Shown: piece by piece, positions 37,900-49,973 of the stretch
Layout: each line of letters begins with the position of its first letter
Numbering within the stretch: the first letter of the stretch is position 1
Source: Zea mays
Lineage: Eukaryota; Streptophyta; Magnoliopsida; Poales; Poaceae
Reading direction: 5' to 3'
Length of the DNA: 64,000 bases
NCBI RefSeq assembly: GCF_902167145.1
Contig: NC_050100.1
Location: 201,537,974-201,601,973 of the forward strand
Notes under the pieces: model-generated
The model's database searches: none
The model's input: only the letters and a program-made list of their open reading frames with translations
Told to the model about the DNA's origin: nothing
Made by a program: the position numbers and the translations under genes

Positions 37900-38980
37900 T
37901 ACGAGCCCCTGGTCGATTATCAATGGCCACACAACCCCCATTTTTGTCGAAAATTGCCATGAACGACTATTTTCAATGACACTGAAGGCTAACACCTATG
38001 GATTTTTGACCAAGAACTGGTCTCCACCGTAGATCCAAGAATGTGATCTATGGCAAGAAAACATATGTGTAGTGAGGTGTATGAGCCTCTGGTTGAAGAT
38101 AAATGGCCACACAACCCCCATTTTTGTCGAAAATAGCCATGAATGACCATTTTCAATAATACCGAAGGCTAACACATTCGGATTTTTGCCCAAGAAATGG
38201 TCTCCACCAGAAATCCAAAAATGTGATCTATGTCAAGGAAACATATGTGGGGTGAGGTGTATGAGCCTCTAGTCGATGATCAATGGCCACAGAACCTCTA
38301 TTTTGTCAAAAATAGCCATGAACGACCATTTTCAATAATACCGAAGGCTAACACGTACGGATTTTTGACCAAGAAATGGTCTCCACCAGAAATCCAAGAA
38401 TGTGATCTACGGCAAGGAAACATATGTGGGGTGAGGTGTACGAGCCCCTGGTCGATTATCAATGGCCACACAACCCCCATTTTTTGTCGAAAATTGCCAT
38501 GAACGACTATTTTCAATGACACTGAAGGCTAACACCTATGGATTTTTGACCAAGAACTGGTCTCCACCATAGATCCAAGAATGTGATCTATGGCAAGAAA
38601 ACATATGTGTAGTGAGGTGTATGAGCCTCTGGTTGAAGATAAATGGCCACACAACCCCCATTTTTGTCGAAAATAGCCATGAATGACAATTTTCAATAAT
38701 ACCGAAGGCTAACACATTCGTATTTTGCCCAAGAAATGGTCTCCACCAGAAATCCAAAAATGTGATCTATGTCAAGGAAACATATGTGGGGTGAGGTGTA
38801 TGAGCCTCTAGTCGATGATCAATGGCCATAGAACCTCTATTTTGTCAAAAAATAGCCATGAACAACCATTTTCAATAATACCGAAGGCTAACACGTACGG
38901 ATTTTTGACCAAGAAATGGTCTCCACCAGAAATCCAAGAATGTGATCTACGGCAAGGAAACATATGTGGGTGAGGTGTAC
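37900..38980 (+). repeat. 3-unit (540 bp) higher-order repeat, two copies, right arm
   Basis: The block with markers GAGCCCCTGGTCGATTATC, AAATTGCCATGAACGACTA and CTCTGGTTGAAGATAAATGG appears at about 37900-38439 and again at 38440-38980. The mirrored left-arm region (about 14.2-14.5 kb) has it once, so this duplication appears to be specific to the right arm. Confidence 0.75.
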
Positions 38981-41900
38981 GAGCCTCTGGTCGATGATCA
39001 ATGGCCACACAACCCCCATTTTGTCGAAAATAGCCATGAACGACCATTTTCAATTATACCGAAAGCTAACACCTACGGATTTTTGACCAAGAAATGGTCT
39101 CCAACAGAAATCCAAGAGTGTGCTCTATGGCAAGGAAACATATGTGGGGTGAGGTGTATGAGCCTCTGGTCGATGATAAATGGCCACACAACCCCCATTT
39201 TTGATGAAAATAGCCATGAACGACCATTTTCAATAATACCGAAAGCTAACACCTACGGATTTTTGACCAACAAATGGTCTCCACCAGAAATCCAAGAATG
39301 TGGTCTTTGGCAAAGAAACATATGTGGGTGAGGTGTATGAGCCTTTGGTCGATGATCAATGGCCACACAACCCCCATTTTTGTCGAAAATAGCCATGAAC
39401 GACCATTTTCAATGACATTGAAGGCTAACACCTATGGATTTTTGACCAAGAAATGGTCTCCACCAGAAATCCAAGAATGTGGTCTATGGCAAGGAAACAC
39501 ATGTGGGGTGAGGTGTATGAGCCTTTGGTCGATGATCAATTGCCACACAACCCCCATTTTTGTCAAAAATAGCCATGAACGACGATTTTCAATAATACCG
39601 AAGGCTAACACCTACGGATTTTTGACCAAGAAATGGTCTCCACCAGAAATCCAAGAATGTGATATATGGCAAGGAAACTTATGTGGGGTGAGGTGTACGA
39701 TCCTCTTGTCGATGATCAATGGCGACACAACCCCCATTTTTGTCGAAAATAGCCATGAACGACCATTTTCAATGACACTGAAGGCTAACACCTACGAATT
39801 TTTGACCAACAAATGGTCTCCACCAGAAATCCAAGATTCTGATCTATGGAAAGAAAACATATGTGGGGTGAAGTGTACGAGCCTCTGGTCGATGATCAAT
39901 GGCCACACAACCCCCATTTTTGTCGAAAATAGCCATGAACGACCATTTTCAATGACACTGAAGGCTAACACCTATGGATTTTTGACCAAGAAATGGTCTC
40001 CACCATAAATCCAAGAATGTGATCTATGGCAAGGAAACTTATGTGTAGTGAGGTGTATGAGACTCTGGTCGAAGATCAATGGCCACACAACCCCCATTTG
40101 TGTCGAAAATAGCCATGAATGACCATTTTCAATAATACCGAAGGCTAACACGTACGGAATTTTGACCAAGAAATGGTCTCCACCAGAAATCCAAGAATTT
40201 GATCTATGGCAAGGAAACATATGTGGGGTGAATTTTACGAGCCTCTGGTCGATGATAAATGGCCACACAACCCCCATTTTAGTCGAAAATAGCCATGAAC
40301 GACCATTTTCAATAATACCGAAGGCTAACACCAACAGATTTTTGACCAAGAAATGGTCACCTCCAGAAATCCAAGAATGTGATCTATGGCAAGAAAACAT
40401 ATGTGGGGTGAAGTGTACGAGCCTCTGGTTGATGATCAATGGCCACACAACCCCCATTTTTGTCGAAAATAGCCATGAACGACCATTTTCAATGACACTA
40501 AAGGCTAACACCTATGGATTTCTGACCAAGAAATGGTCTCCACCATAAATCCAAGAATGTGATCTATGACAAGGAAACATATGTGTAGTGAGGTGTATGA
40601 GCCTTGGGTCGAAGATCAATGGCCACACAACCCCCATTTTTGTTGAAAATAGCCATGAATGACCATTTTCAAAAATACCAAAGGCTAACACATTCGGATT
40701 TTTTCCCAAGAAATGGTCTCCACCTGAAATCCAAGAATGTGATCTATGGCAAGGAAACATATGTGGGGTGAGGTGTACGAGCCTCTGGTCGATGATCAAT
40801 GGCCACACAACCCCCATTTTGCCGAAAAGAGCCATCAACGACCATTTTCAATAATACCGAAGACTAACACGTACAAATTTTTGACCAAGAAATGGCCTCC
40901 ACCAAAAATCCAAGAATGTGATCTATGGCAAGGAAACATATGTGGGGTGAGGTTTACGAGCCTCTAGTCGATGATAGATGGCCACACAACCCCCATTTTT
41001 GATGAAAATAGCCATGAGCGACCATTTTCAATAATACTAGAGGCTAACACCTACAGATTTTTGACTAAGAAATGGTCTCCACTAGAAATCCGAGAATGTG
41101 ATCTATGGCAAGGAAACATATGTGGGGTGAGGTGTATGAGCCTCTGGTCGATGATCAATGGCCACACAACCCCCATTTTTGTCGAAAATAGCCATGAACG
41201 ACCATTTTCAATAATACCGAAGGCTAACACCTACGGATTTTTGACCAAGAAATGGTCTCCACCAGAAATCCAAGAATGTGATCTACGGCAAGGAAACATA
41301 TGTGGGGTGAGGTGTACGAGCCTCTGGTCGATGATCAATGGCCACACAACCCTAATTTTTGTCGAAAATAGCCATGAACGACCATTTTCAATGACCCTGA
41401 AGGCTAACAACTACGGATTTTTGACCAAAAAATGGTCTCCACCATAAATCCAAGAATGTGATCTACGACAAGGAAACATATGTGGGTTGAGGTGTACGAG
41501 CCTCTGGTCGATGATCAATGGCCACACAACCCTATTTTTTGTCGAAAATAGCCATGAACGACCATTTTCAATGACACTGAAGGCTAACACCTACAGATTT
41601 TTTACCAAGAAATGGTCTCCACCAGAAATAAAAGAATGTGGGGTGAGGTGTACGAGCCTTTGGTCGATGATCAATTGCCACATGACCCCCATTTTTGTCG
41701 AAAATAGCCATGAATGACCATTTTCAATAATACCGAAGGCTAACACGTACGGATTTTTGACCAAGAAATGGTCTCCACCAGATATCCAAGGATGTGATCT
41801 ATGGCAAGGAAACATATGTGGGGTGAGGTGTATGAGCCTCTGGTCGATGATAAATGGCCACACAACCCCCATTTTATTCGAAAATAGCCATGAACGACCA

Positions 41901-44444
41901 TTTTCAATAATACCGAAGGCTAACACCAACAGATTTTTGACCAAGAAATGGTCTCCACCAGAAATCCAAGAATGTGATCTATGGCAGGAAAACATATGTG
42001 GGGTGAAGTGTACGAGCCTCTGGTCGATGATCAATGGCCACACAACCCCCATTTTTGTCGAAAATAGCCATGAATGACCATTTTCAATGACAGTGAAGGC
42101 TAACACCTATGGATTTTTGACCAAGAAATGGTCTCCACCATAAATCCAAGAATTTGATCTATGGGAATCAAACATATGTGTAGTGAGGTGTATGAGCCTC
42201 TGGTAGAAGATCAATGGCCACACAACCCCTATTTTTGTCGAAAATAGCCATGAATGACCATTTTCAAGAATACCGAAGGCTAACACATTCGGATTTTTGC
42301 CCAAGAAATGGTCTCCAGCAGAAATCCAAGAATGTGATCTATGGAAAGGAAACATATGTGGGGTGAGGTGTACGAGCCTCTGGTCGATGATCAATGGCCA
42401 CACAACCCCAATTTTGTCGAAAATAGCCATGAACGACCATTTTCAATAATACCGAAGGCTAACACGTACGAATTTTTGACCAAGAAATGGTCTCCACCAG
42501 AAATCTAAGAATGTGATCTATGGCAAGGAAACATATGTGGGGTGAGGTGTACGAGCCTCTGGTCGATGATAAATGGTGACACAACCCCCATTTTTGATGA
42601 AAATAGCCATGAACGACCATTTTCAATAATAATAGAGGCTAACACCTACTTATTTTTAACCAAGAAATGGTCTCCACCAGAAATCCAAGAATGTGATCTA
42701 TGGCAAGGGAACATATGTGGGGTGAGGTGTATGAGCCTCTAGTTGATGATCAATGGCCACACAACCCCATTTTTGTCGAAAATAGCCATGAACGACCATT
42801 TTCAATAATACCGAAGGCTAACACCTACGGATTTTTGACCAAGAAATGGTCTCCACTAGAAATCCAAGAATATGATCTATGGCAAGAAAACATATGTGGG
42901 GTGAGGTGTACGAGCCTCTGGTCGATGATCAATGGTCACATAACCCCTATTTTTGTCGAAAATAGCCATGAACAACCATTTTCAATGACACTTAAGGCTA
43001 ACACCTACGGATTTTTGACCAAGAAATGGTCTCCACCATAAATCCAAGAATGTGATCTATGGCAAGGAAACATATGTGTAGTGAGGTCTATGAGCCTCTG
43101 GTCGAATATCAATGGCCACACAACCCCCATTTTTGTCGAAAATAGCCATGAACGACCATTTTCAATAGTACCGAAGGCTAACACATTCGGATTTTTGACC
43201 AAAAAATGGTCTCCTCCATAAATCCAAGAATGTGATCTATGGCAAGGAAACATATGTGGGGTGAGGTGTATGAGCCTCTGGTCGATGATAAATGGCCACA
43301 CAACCCCCATTTTAGTCGAAAATAGCCATGAACGACCATTTTCAATAATACCGAAGGCTAACACCAACGGATTTTTGACCAAGAAATGGTCTCCACCAGA
43401 AATCCTAGAATGTGATCTCCGGCAAGAAAACATATGTGGGGTGAAGTGTACGAGCCTCTGGTCGATGATCAATGGCCACACAAACCCCATTTTTGTCGAA
43501 AATAGCCATGAACGACAATTTTCAATGACACTGAAGGCTAACGCCTACGGATTTTTGACCAAGAAATGGTCTCCACAATAAATCCAAGAATGTGATCTAC
43601 GGCAAGGAAACATATGTGTAGTGAGGTGTATGAGCCTTTGGTCGAATATCAATGGCCACACAACCCCCATTTTTGTCGAAAATAGCCATGAACGACCATT
43701 TTCAATAGTACCGAAGGCTAAAACATTCAGATTTTTTACCGAGAAATGGTCTCCACCAGAAATCAAAGAATGTGATCTATGGCAAGGAAACATATATGGG
43801 GTGATGTTTACGAGCCTCTGGTCGATGATCAATGGCCACACAACCCCCATTTTTGTCGAAAATAGCCATGAATGACCATTTTCAATAATACTAAAGGCTA
43901 ACACGTACAAATTTTTGACCAATAAATGGTCTCCACCGGAAATCCAAGAATGTGATCTATGGCAAGGAAACATATGTGGGGTGAGGTGTACGAGCCTCTG
44001 GTCGATGATCATTGGCCACACAACCCCCATTTTTGTCGAAAATAGCCATGAATGACCATATTCAATAATACCGAAGGCTAACACGTACGGATTTTTGACC
44101 AAGAAATGGTCTCCTCCAGAAATCCAAGAATGTGATCTATGGCAAGGAAACATATGTGGGGTTAATTGCACGAGCCTCTAGTCGATGATAAATGGCTGCA
44201 CAACCCCCATTTTAGTCGAAAATAGCCATGAACGGCCATTTTCAATAATACCGAAGGCTAACACCAACAGATTTTTGACCAAGGAATGGTCTCCTCCAGA
44301 AATCCAAGAATGTGATCTATGGAAAGAAAACATATGTGGGGTGAAGTGTACGAGCCTCTGGTCGATGATCAATGGCCACACAACCCCCATTTTTGTCAAA
44401 AATAGCCATGAACGACCATTTTCAATGACACTAAAGGCTAACAC

Positions 44445-45912
44445 CTATGGATTTCTGACCAAGAAATGGTCTCCACCATAAATCCAAGAATGTGATCTAT
44501 GGCAAGGAAACATATGTGTAGTGAGGTGTATGAGCCTCTGGTCGAACATCAATGGCCACACAACCCCCATTTTTGTCGAAAATAGCCATGAATGACCATT
44601 TTCAAAAATACCAAAGGCTAACACATTCGGATTTTTTCCCAAGAAATGGTCTCCACCAGAAATCCAAGAATGTGATCTATGGCAAGGAAACATATGTGGG
44701 GTGAGGTGTACGAGCCTCTAGTCGATGATCGATGGCCACACAACCCCCATTTTGCCGAAAATAGCCATGAACGACCATTTTCAATAATACCGAAGGCTAA
44801 CACGTACGAGTTTTTGACCAAGAAATGGTCTCTACCAGAAATCCAAGGATGTGATCTATGGCAAGGAAACATATGTGGGGTGAGGTTTATGAGCCTCTAG
44901 TCGATGATAAATGGCCACACAACCCCCATTTTTTATGAAAATAGCCACGAGCGACCATTTTCAATAATACTAGAGGCTAACACCTACGGATTTTTGACCA
45001 AGAAATGGTCTCCACCAGAAATCCAAGAATGTGATCTATGGCAAGGAAACATATGTGGGGTGAGGTGTATGAGCCTCTGGTCGATGATCAATGGCCACAC
45101 AACCCCATTTTTTGTCGAAAATAGCCATGAACGACCATTTTCAATAATACCGAAGGCTAACACCTACGGATTTTTTACTAAGAAATCGTCTCCACCAGAA
45201 ATCCAAGAATGTGATCTACGGCAAGGAAACATATGTGGGGTGAGGTGTATGAGCCTCTGGTCGACGATCAATGGCCACACAACCCTAATTTTTGTCGAAA
45301 ATAGCCATGAACGACCATTTTCAATGACACTGAAGGCTAACACCTACGGATTTTTGACCAAGAAATGGTCTCCACCATAAATCCAAGAATGTGATCTATG
45401 GCAAGGAAACATATGTGTAGTGAGGTGTATGAGCCTCTGATCGAAGATCAATGGCCACACAACCCCCATTTTTGTCGAAAATAGCCATGAATGACCATTT
45501 TCAAAAATACCAAAGGCTAACACATTCGGATTTTTGCCCAAGAAATGGTCTCCATCAGAAATCCAAGTATGTGATCTATGGCAAGGAAACATATGTGGGG
45601 TGAGGTGTACGAGCCTCTGGTCGATGATCAATGGCCACACAACCCCCATTTTGCCGAAAATAGCCATGAACGACCATTTTCAATAATACCGAAGGCTAAC
45701 ACGTACGAGTTTTTGACCAAGAAATGGTCTCCACCAGAAATCCAAGAATGTGATCTATGGCAAGGAAACATATGTGGGGTGAGGTTTATGAGCCTCTAGT
45801 CGATGATAAATGGCCACACAACCCCCATTTTTTTATGAAAATAGCCATGAACGACCATTTTCAATAATACCGAAGGCTAACACGTACAAGTTTTTGACCA
45901 AGAAATGGTCTC
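44445..45912 (+). repeat. 5-unit (899 bp) higher-order repeat, right arm
   Basis: The unit with the short ATTTTGCCGAAAATAGCC spacer is at about 44750 and again at about 45649, 899 bp apart. The series continues beyond the copia insertion at about 56200, 57099 and 57998. It is the inverted counterpart of the 900-bp repeat at 1-5040. The block interrupted by the copia element measures about 1079 bp after removing the insertion, which is six units and not five. Confidence 0.8.
45908..45912. other. Left target site duplication of the copia element
   Basis: GTCTC directly precedes the LTR and GTCTC at 55380-55384 follows the second LTR. Both come from the knob motif AAATGGTCTCCACC, so the insertion site is resolved exactly. 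Confidence 0.95.
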
Positions 45913-47221
45913 TGAAAGGGATTTAGGCTTACACCTAGTTCCTATATAATTTTGGTGGTTGAATTGCCCAACACAAATCTTTGGACTAACTAGTTTGCCC
46001 AAGTGTATAGATTATACAGGTGTATAAGGTTCACACTCAGCCAATAAAAAGATCAAGTTTTTGGATTCAACAAAGGAGCAAAGTGGCAACCGAAGGCACC
46101 TCTGGTCTGGAGGCACCGGACTGTCCGGTGTACACCGGACAGTGTCCGGTGCACCACCGGACAGTGTCCAGTGCACCAGAGGACTCCAACTCGAACTCGC
46201 CACCTTCGGGAATTTCGCAGGCCGGCGCGCTATAATTCACCGGACTGCCCGGTGCTCCAAGGAAGCGCGGCCTCCGCAACTCGCCAGCCTCGGGAACGCG
46301 CAGCAGCCGCCCCGCTATAATTCACCGGACATGTCCGGTGTGCACCGGACAGTCCGGTGAACCAGTAGAGCAACGGCTAGTCGGCGCCAACGGCTACCTG
46401 CGACGCATTAAATGCGCGCGCAGCGCACGCAGAAGTCAGGCGTGCCCATACTGGCGCACCGGACAAGGAATAGTGCATGTCCGGTGTGCACCGGACACCC
46501 AGGCGGGCCCAGAAGTCAGAAGCTCCAACGGTCAGAATCCAACGGCAGTGATGACGTGGCGGGGGCACAGGACATGTCCGGTGTGCACCGGACTGTCCGG
46601 TGCGCCATCGAACAGACAGCCTCCCAACAGCCACTTTTGGTGGTTGGGGCTATAAATACCCCAACCACCCCACCATTCATTGCATCCAAGTTTTCCACTT
46701 CCCAACTACTACAAGAGCTCTAGCATTCAATTCTAGACACACCAAAGAGATCAAATCCTCTCCAAATTCCACACAACACCATAGTGACTAGAGAGAGAGA
46801 TTTGCTTGTGTTCTTTCGAGCTCTTGCGCTTGGATTGCTTTCTTCTTTGTTGATTCTTTCATTGCAATCAAACTCACTTGTAATTGAGGCAAGAGACACC
46901 AAACTTGTGGTGGTCCTTGTGGGAACTTTGTGTTCCAAGTAATTGAGAAAAGAAAGCTCACTCGATCCGAGGGATCGTTTGAGAGAGGGAAGGGTTGAAA
47001 GAGACCCGGCCTTTGTGGCCTCCTCAACGGGGAGTAGGTTTGCAAGAACCGAACCTCGGTAAAACAAATCCGCGTGTCACACTCTTCATTTGCTTGCGAT
47101 TTGTTTTGCACCCTCTCTCGCGGACTCGTTTCTTTATTTCTAACGCTAACCCGGCTTGTAGTTGTGTTTATATTTGTAAATTTCAGTTTCTCCCTATTCA
47201 CCCCCCTCTAGGCGACTATCA
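45913..47221 (+). repeat. 5' LTR of the copia element
   Basis: 1309 bp. It contains several copies or part-copies of the palindrome CACCGGACTGTCCGGTG at about 46110-46170, 46235-46255, 46322-46365, 46475-46500 and 46570-46605, in a GC-rich central region. It is 22 bp shorter than the 3' LTR, 21 bp of which is one palindrome repeat missing at about 46243. Confidence 0.95.
46639..46669 (+). promoter_or_regulatory. TATA box inside an 11-bp inverted repeat (5' LTR)
   Basis: GGTGGTTGGGG (46639-46649) and its exact complement CCCCAACCACC (46659-46669) flank CTATAAATA, a strong TATA box. Position and sequence fit the LTR core promoter. Transcription would begin about 30 bp downstream, near 46685. 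The same structure is at 54796-54826. Confidence 0.7.
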
Positions 47222-47223
47222 AT

Positions 47224-47235
47224 TGGTATCGGAGC
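47224..47235 (+). other. Primer binding site of the copia element
   Basis: TGGTATCGGAGC two bases after the 5' LTR, complementary to the 3' end of plant initiator tRNA-Met with one difference. Confidence 0.9.
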
Positions 47236-47266
47236 TTGGTGCTTCATTAGAGCCTAACCGCTCGAA

Positions 47267-49960
47267 GTGATGTTGGGAGATCACGCCAAGAAGGAGATGG
47301 AGACCGGCGACAAGCCCACTACAAGCCACGGGAGCATTTCATCGGAAGAGTCCCGCACCAAGAGGAGGGAGAGGAAGAAGAGCTCCTCCAACAAAGGGAA
47401 GGAGAAGAAATCTTCTTTTCACCACAAAGAGAAGAAGGAAAAATCTTCTTCCCACAAGCCGCATCGAAGCGGGGACAAGCAAAAGAGGATGAGGAAAGTG
47501 GTCTACTACGAGACCGACACTTCATCAACATCAACCTCCGGCTCCGATGCGCCCTCCGTAACTTCTAAACGCCAAGAGCGTAAGAAGTTTAGTAAGATCC
47601 CCTTACACTACCCTCGCATTTCTAAACATGCACCTTTACTTTCCGTCACATTAGGCAAACCACCAACTTTTGATGGTGAAGATTATGCTAGGTGGAGTGA
47701 TTTAATGCGATTTCATCTAACCTCACTCCACAAAAGTATATGGGATGTCGTTGAGTTTGGTGCACAGGTACCATCCATAGGGGATAAAGATTATGATGAG
47801 GATGAGGTGGCCCAAATCGAGCACTTCAACTCTCAAGCAACAACGATACTCCTCGCCTCTTTAAGTAGAGAGGAGTATAACAAAGTTCAAGGGTTGAAGA
47901 GTGCCAAGGAGGTTTGGGATGTGCTCAAAACCACGCACGAGGGAGATGAGCTCACAAAGATCACCAAGCGGGAAACGATCGAGGGGGAGCTCGGTCGGTT
48001 CCGGCTTCGCAAAGGGGAAGAGCCACAACACATGTACAACCTGCTCAAGACCTTGGTGAACCAAGTGCGCAACCTCGGGAGCAAGAAGTGGGACGACCAC
48101 GAAATGGTTAAGGTTATTCTAAGATCTCTCATTTTCCTTAACCCCACTCAAGTTCAATTAATTCGTGGTAATCCTAGATATACTAAAATGACCCCCGAGG
48201 AAGTTATCGAGAATTTTGTAAGTTTTGAGTGCATGATCGAAGGCTCGAGGAAGATCAACGAGCTTGATGATCCCACCACATCCGAAGCTCAACCCGTCGC
48301 ATTCAAGGCGACGGAGGAAAGGAAGGAGGAGTCTACACCAAGTAGACAACCAATCGACGCCTCCAAGCTCGACAATGAGGAAATGGCGCTCGTCATCAAG
48401 AGCTTCCGCCAAATCCTCAAACAAAGGAGAGGGAAAGATTACAAGTCCCGCTCCAAGAAGGTTTGCTACAAATGTGGTAAGCCCGGTCACTTTATAGCTA
48501 AATTTCCATTATCAAGTGACAGTGACAGGGGCGATGACAAGAAGGGGAGAAGAAAGGAGAAGAAGAGGTACTACAAGAAGAAGGGCGGCGATGCCCATGT
48601 TTGTCGGGAGTGGGACTCCGATGAAAGCTCTAGCGACTCCTCCGACGACGTGGACGCCGCCAACATCGCCGTCACCAAGGGACTTCTCTTCCCCAACATC
48701 GGCCACAAGTGCCTCATGGCAAAGGACGGCAAAAAGAAGGTTAAATCTAAATCCTCCACTAAATATGAATCCTCTAGTGATGATAATGCTAGTGATGAGG
48801 AAGATAATTTGCGCACTCTTTTTGCCAACCTCAACATGCAACAAAAAGAAAAACTTAATGAATTGATTAGTGCCATTCATGAAAAGGATGATCTCTTGGA
48901 CACCCAAGAGGACTTCCTTATTAAAGAAAACAAGAAGCATGTTAAGGTTAAAAATGCTTATGCTCTAGAAATTGAGAAATGTGAAAAACTATCTAGTGAG
49001 CTAAGTACTTGCCATGAGACAATAGACAACCTTAAAAATGAAAATGCTAATTTGTTAGCTAAGGTTGATTCTCATATTTGCAATGTTTCAATTCCCAACC
49101 CTAGAGATAATAATGATGATTTGCTTGCTAGGATTGAAGAATTGAACATTTCTCTTGCTAGCCTTAGAATTGAGAATGAAAAATTGCTTGCTAAGGCTAA
49201 AGATTTTGATGTTTGCAATGCTACCATTTCCGACCTTAGAACTAAGAATGATATCTTGCATGCTAAGGTTGTAGAATTAAAATCTTGCAAACCCTCTACA
49301 TCTACCGTTGAGCACACTTCTATTTGTACTAGATGTAGAGATGTTAACATTGATGCTATACATGATCACATGGCTTTAATTAAACAACAAAATGATCATA
49401 TAGCTAAATTGGATGCTAAAATTGCCGAGCATAACTTAGAAAATGAAAAATTTAAATTTGCTAGAAGTATGCTCTATAATGGGAGACGCCCTGGCATCAA
49501 GGATGGTATTGGCTTCCAAAGGGGAGACAATGTCAAACTTAATGCCCCTCCTAAGAAATTGTCCAATTTTGTTAAGGGCAAGGCTCCCATGCCTCAGGAT
49601 AACGAGGGTTACATTTTATACCCTGCCGGTTATCCTGAGAGCAAAATTAGGAAAATTCATTCTAGGAAGTCTCACTCTGGCCCCAATCATGCTTTTATGT
49701 ATAAGGGTGAGACATCTAGCTCTAGGCAACCAACCCGTGCTAAGTTGCCTAAGAAAATTCCTATTGCATCAAATGATCATGACATTTCATTTAAAACTTT
49801 TGATGCATCTTATGTTTTGACTAACAAATCCGGCAAGGTAGTTGCCAAATATGTTGGGGGCAAGCACAAGGGATCAAAGACTAGTGTTTGGGTACCTAAA
49901 GTTCTTGTGTCTAATGCCAAAGGACCCAAAACCATTTGGGTACCTAAAGTCAAGAACTAA
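47267..49960 (+). CDS. Sirevirus gag polyprotein
   Basis: A frame of 897 codons starting 31 bp after the PBS. Residues 1-75 are rich in Lys, Ser and His. A retrotransposon gag domain of the UBN2/copia type follows at about 125-330 (motifs PPTFDGEDYARWSDLM and AKEVWDVLKTTHEG). A zinc knuckle begins at C400. The knuckle reads C400, C403, H408, but the last position (413, codon TTT at 48503-48505) is Phe where the family has Cys, so zinc binding is probably lost. Residues from about 525 to 720 are a long coiled coil with acidic Asp/Ser stretches before it. Gag would form the particle and bind RNA. The frame ends in TAA at 49958, and the protease frame opens only at 49974 in the next frame. Confidence 0.9.
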   Translation: MMLGDHAKKEMETGDKPTTSHGSISSEESRTKRRERKKSSSNKGKEKKSSFHHKEKKEKSSSHKPHRSGDKQKRMRKVVYYETDTSSTSTSGSDAPSVTSKRQERKKFSKIPLHYPRISKHAPLLSVTLGKPPTFDGEDYARWSDLMRFHLTSLHKSIWDVVEFGAQVPSIGDKDYDEDEVAQIEHFNSQATTILLASLSREEYNKVQGLKSAKEVWDVLKTTHEGDELTKITKRETIEGELGRFRLRKGEEPQHMYNLLKTLVNQVRNLGSKKWDDHEMVKVILRSLIFLNPTQVQLIRGNPRYTKMTPEEVIENFVSFECMIEGSRKINELDDPTTSEAQPVAFKATEERKEESTPSRQPIDASKLDNEEMALVIKSFRQILKQRRGKDYKSRSKKVCYKCGKPGHFIAKFPLSSDSDRGDDKKGRRKEKKRYYKKKGGDAHVCREWDSDESSSDSSDDVDAANIAVTKGLLFPNIGHKCLMAKDGKKKVKSKSSTKYESSSDDNASDEEDNLRTLFANLNMQQKEKLNELISAIHEKDDLLDTQEDFLIKENKKHVKVKNAYALEIEKCEKLSSELSTCHETIDNLKNENANLLAKVDSHICNVSIPNPRDNNDDLLARIEELNISLASLRIENEKLLAKAKDFDVCNATISDLRTKNDILHAKVVELKSCKPSTSTVEHTSICTRCRDVNIDAIHDHMALIKQQNDHIAKLDAKIAEHNLENEKFKFARSMLYNGRRPGIKDGIGFQRGDNVKLNAPPKKLSNFVKGKAPMPQDNEGYILYPAGYPESKIRKIHSRKSHSGPNHAFMYKGETSSSRQPTRAKLPKKIPIASNDHDISFKTFDASYVLTNKSGKVVAKYVGGKHKGSKTSVWVPKVLVSNAKGPKTIWVPKVKN

Positions 49961-49973
49961 ACTTGTTTTGTAG

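Larger units (their letters stand above)
32756..45912 (+). repeat. knob180 satellite array, right arm part 1 (forward orientation)
   Basis: About 73 units in forward orientation, continuing the array split by the gypsy element. The first bases ATTACCAAAGGCTAACACC complete the unit interrupted at 19103. The array is free of other insertions until the copia LTR at 45913. Unit variants mirror those of the left arm (see findings). One unit near 41635 carries a 24-bp deletion. Confidence 0.95.

Noticed and set aside
32756..45912. Long open frames up to 244 codons in the right knob array
   Set aside because: Same satellite artefact. Mirror copies in the left arm have stops at other places.
46012..46360. 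Several overlapping open frames in the copia LTR (both strands)
   Set aside because: They are produced by the CCGGACTGTCCGGTG palindromes, which read open on both strands, and occur again in the other LTR.
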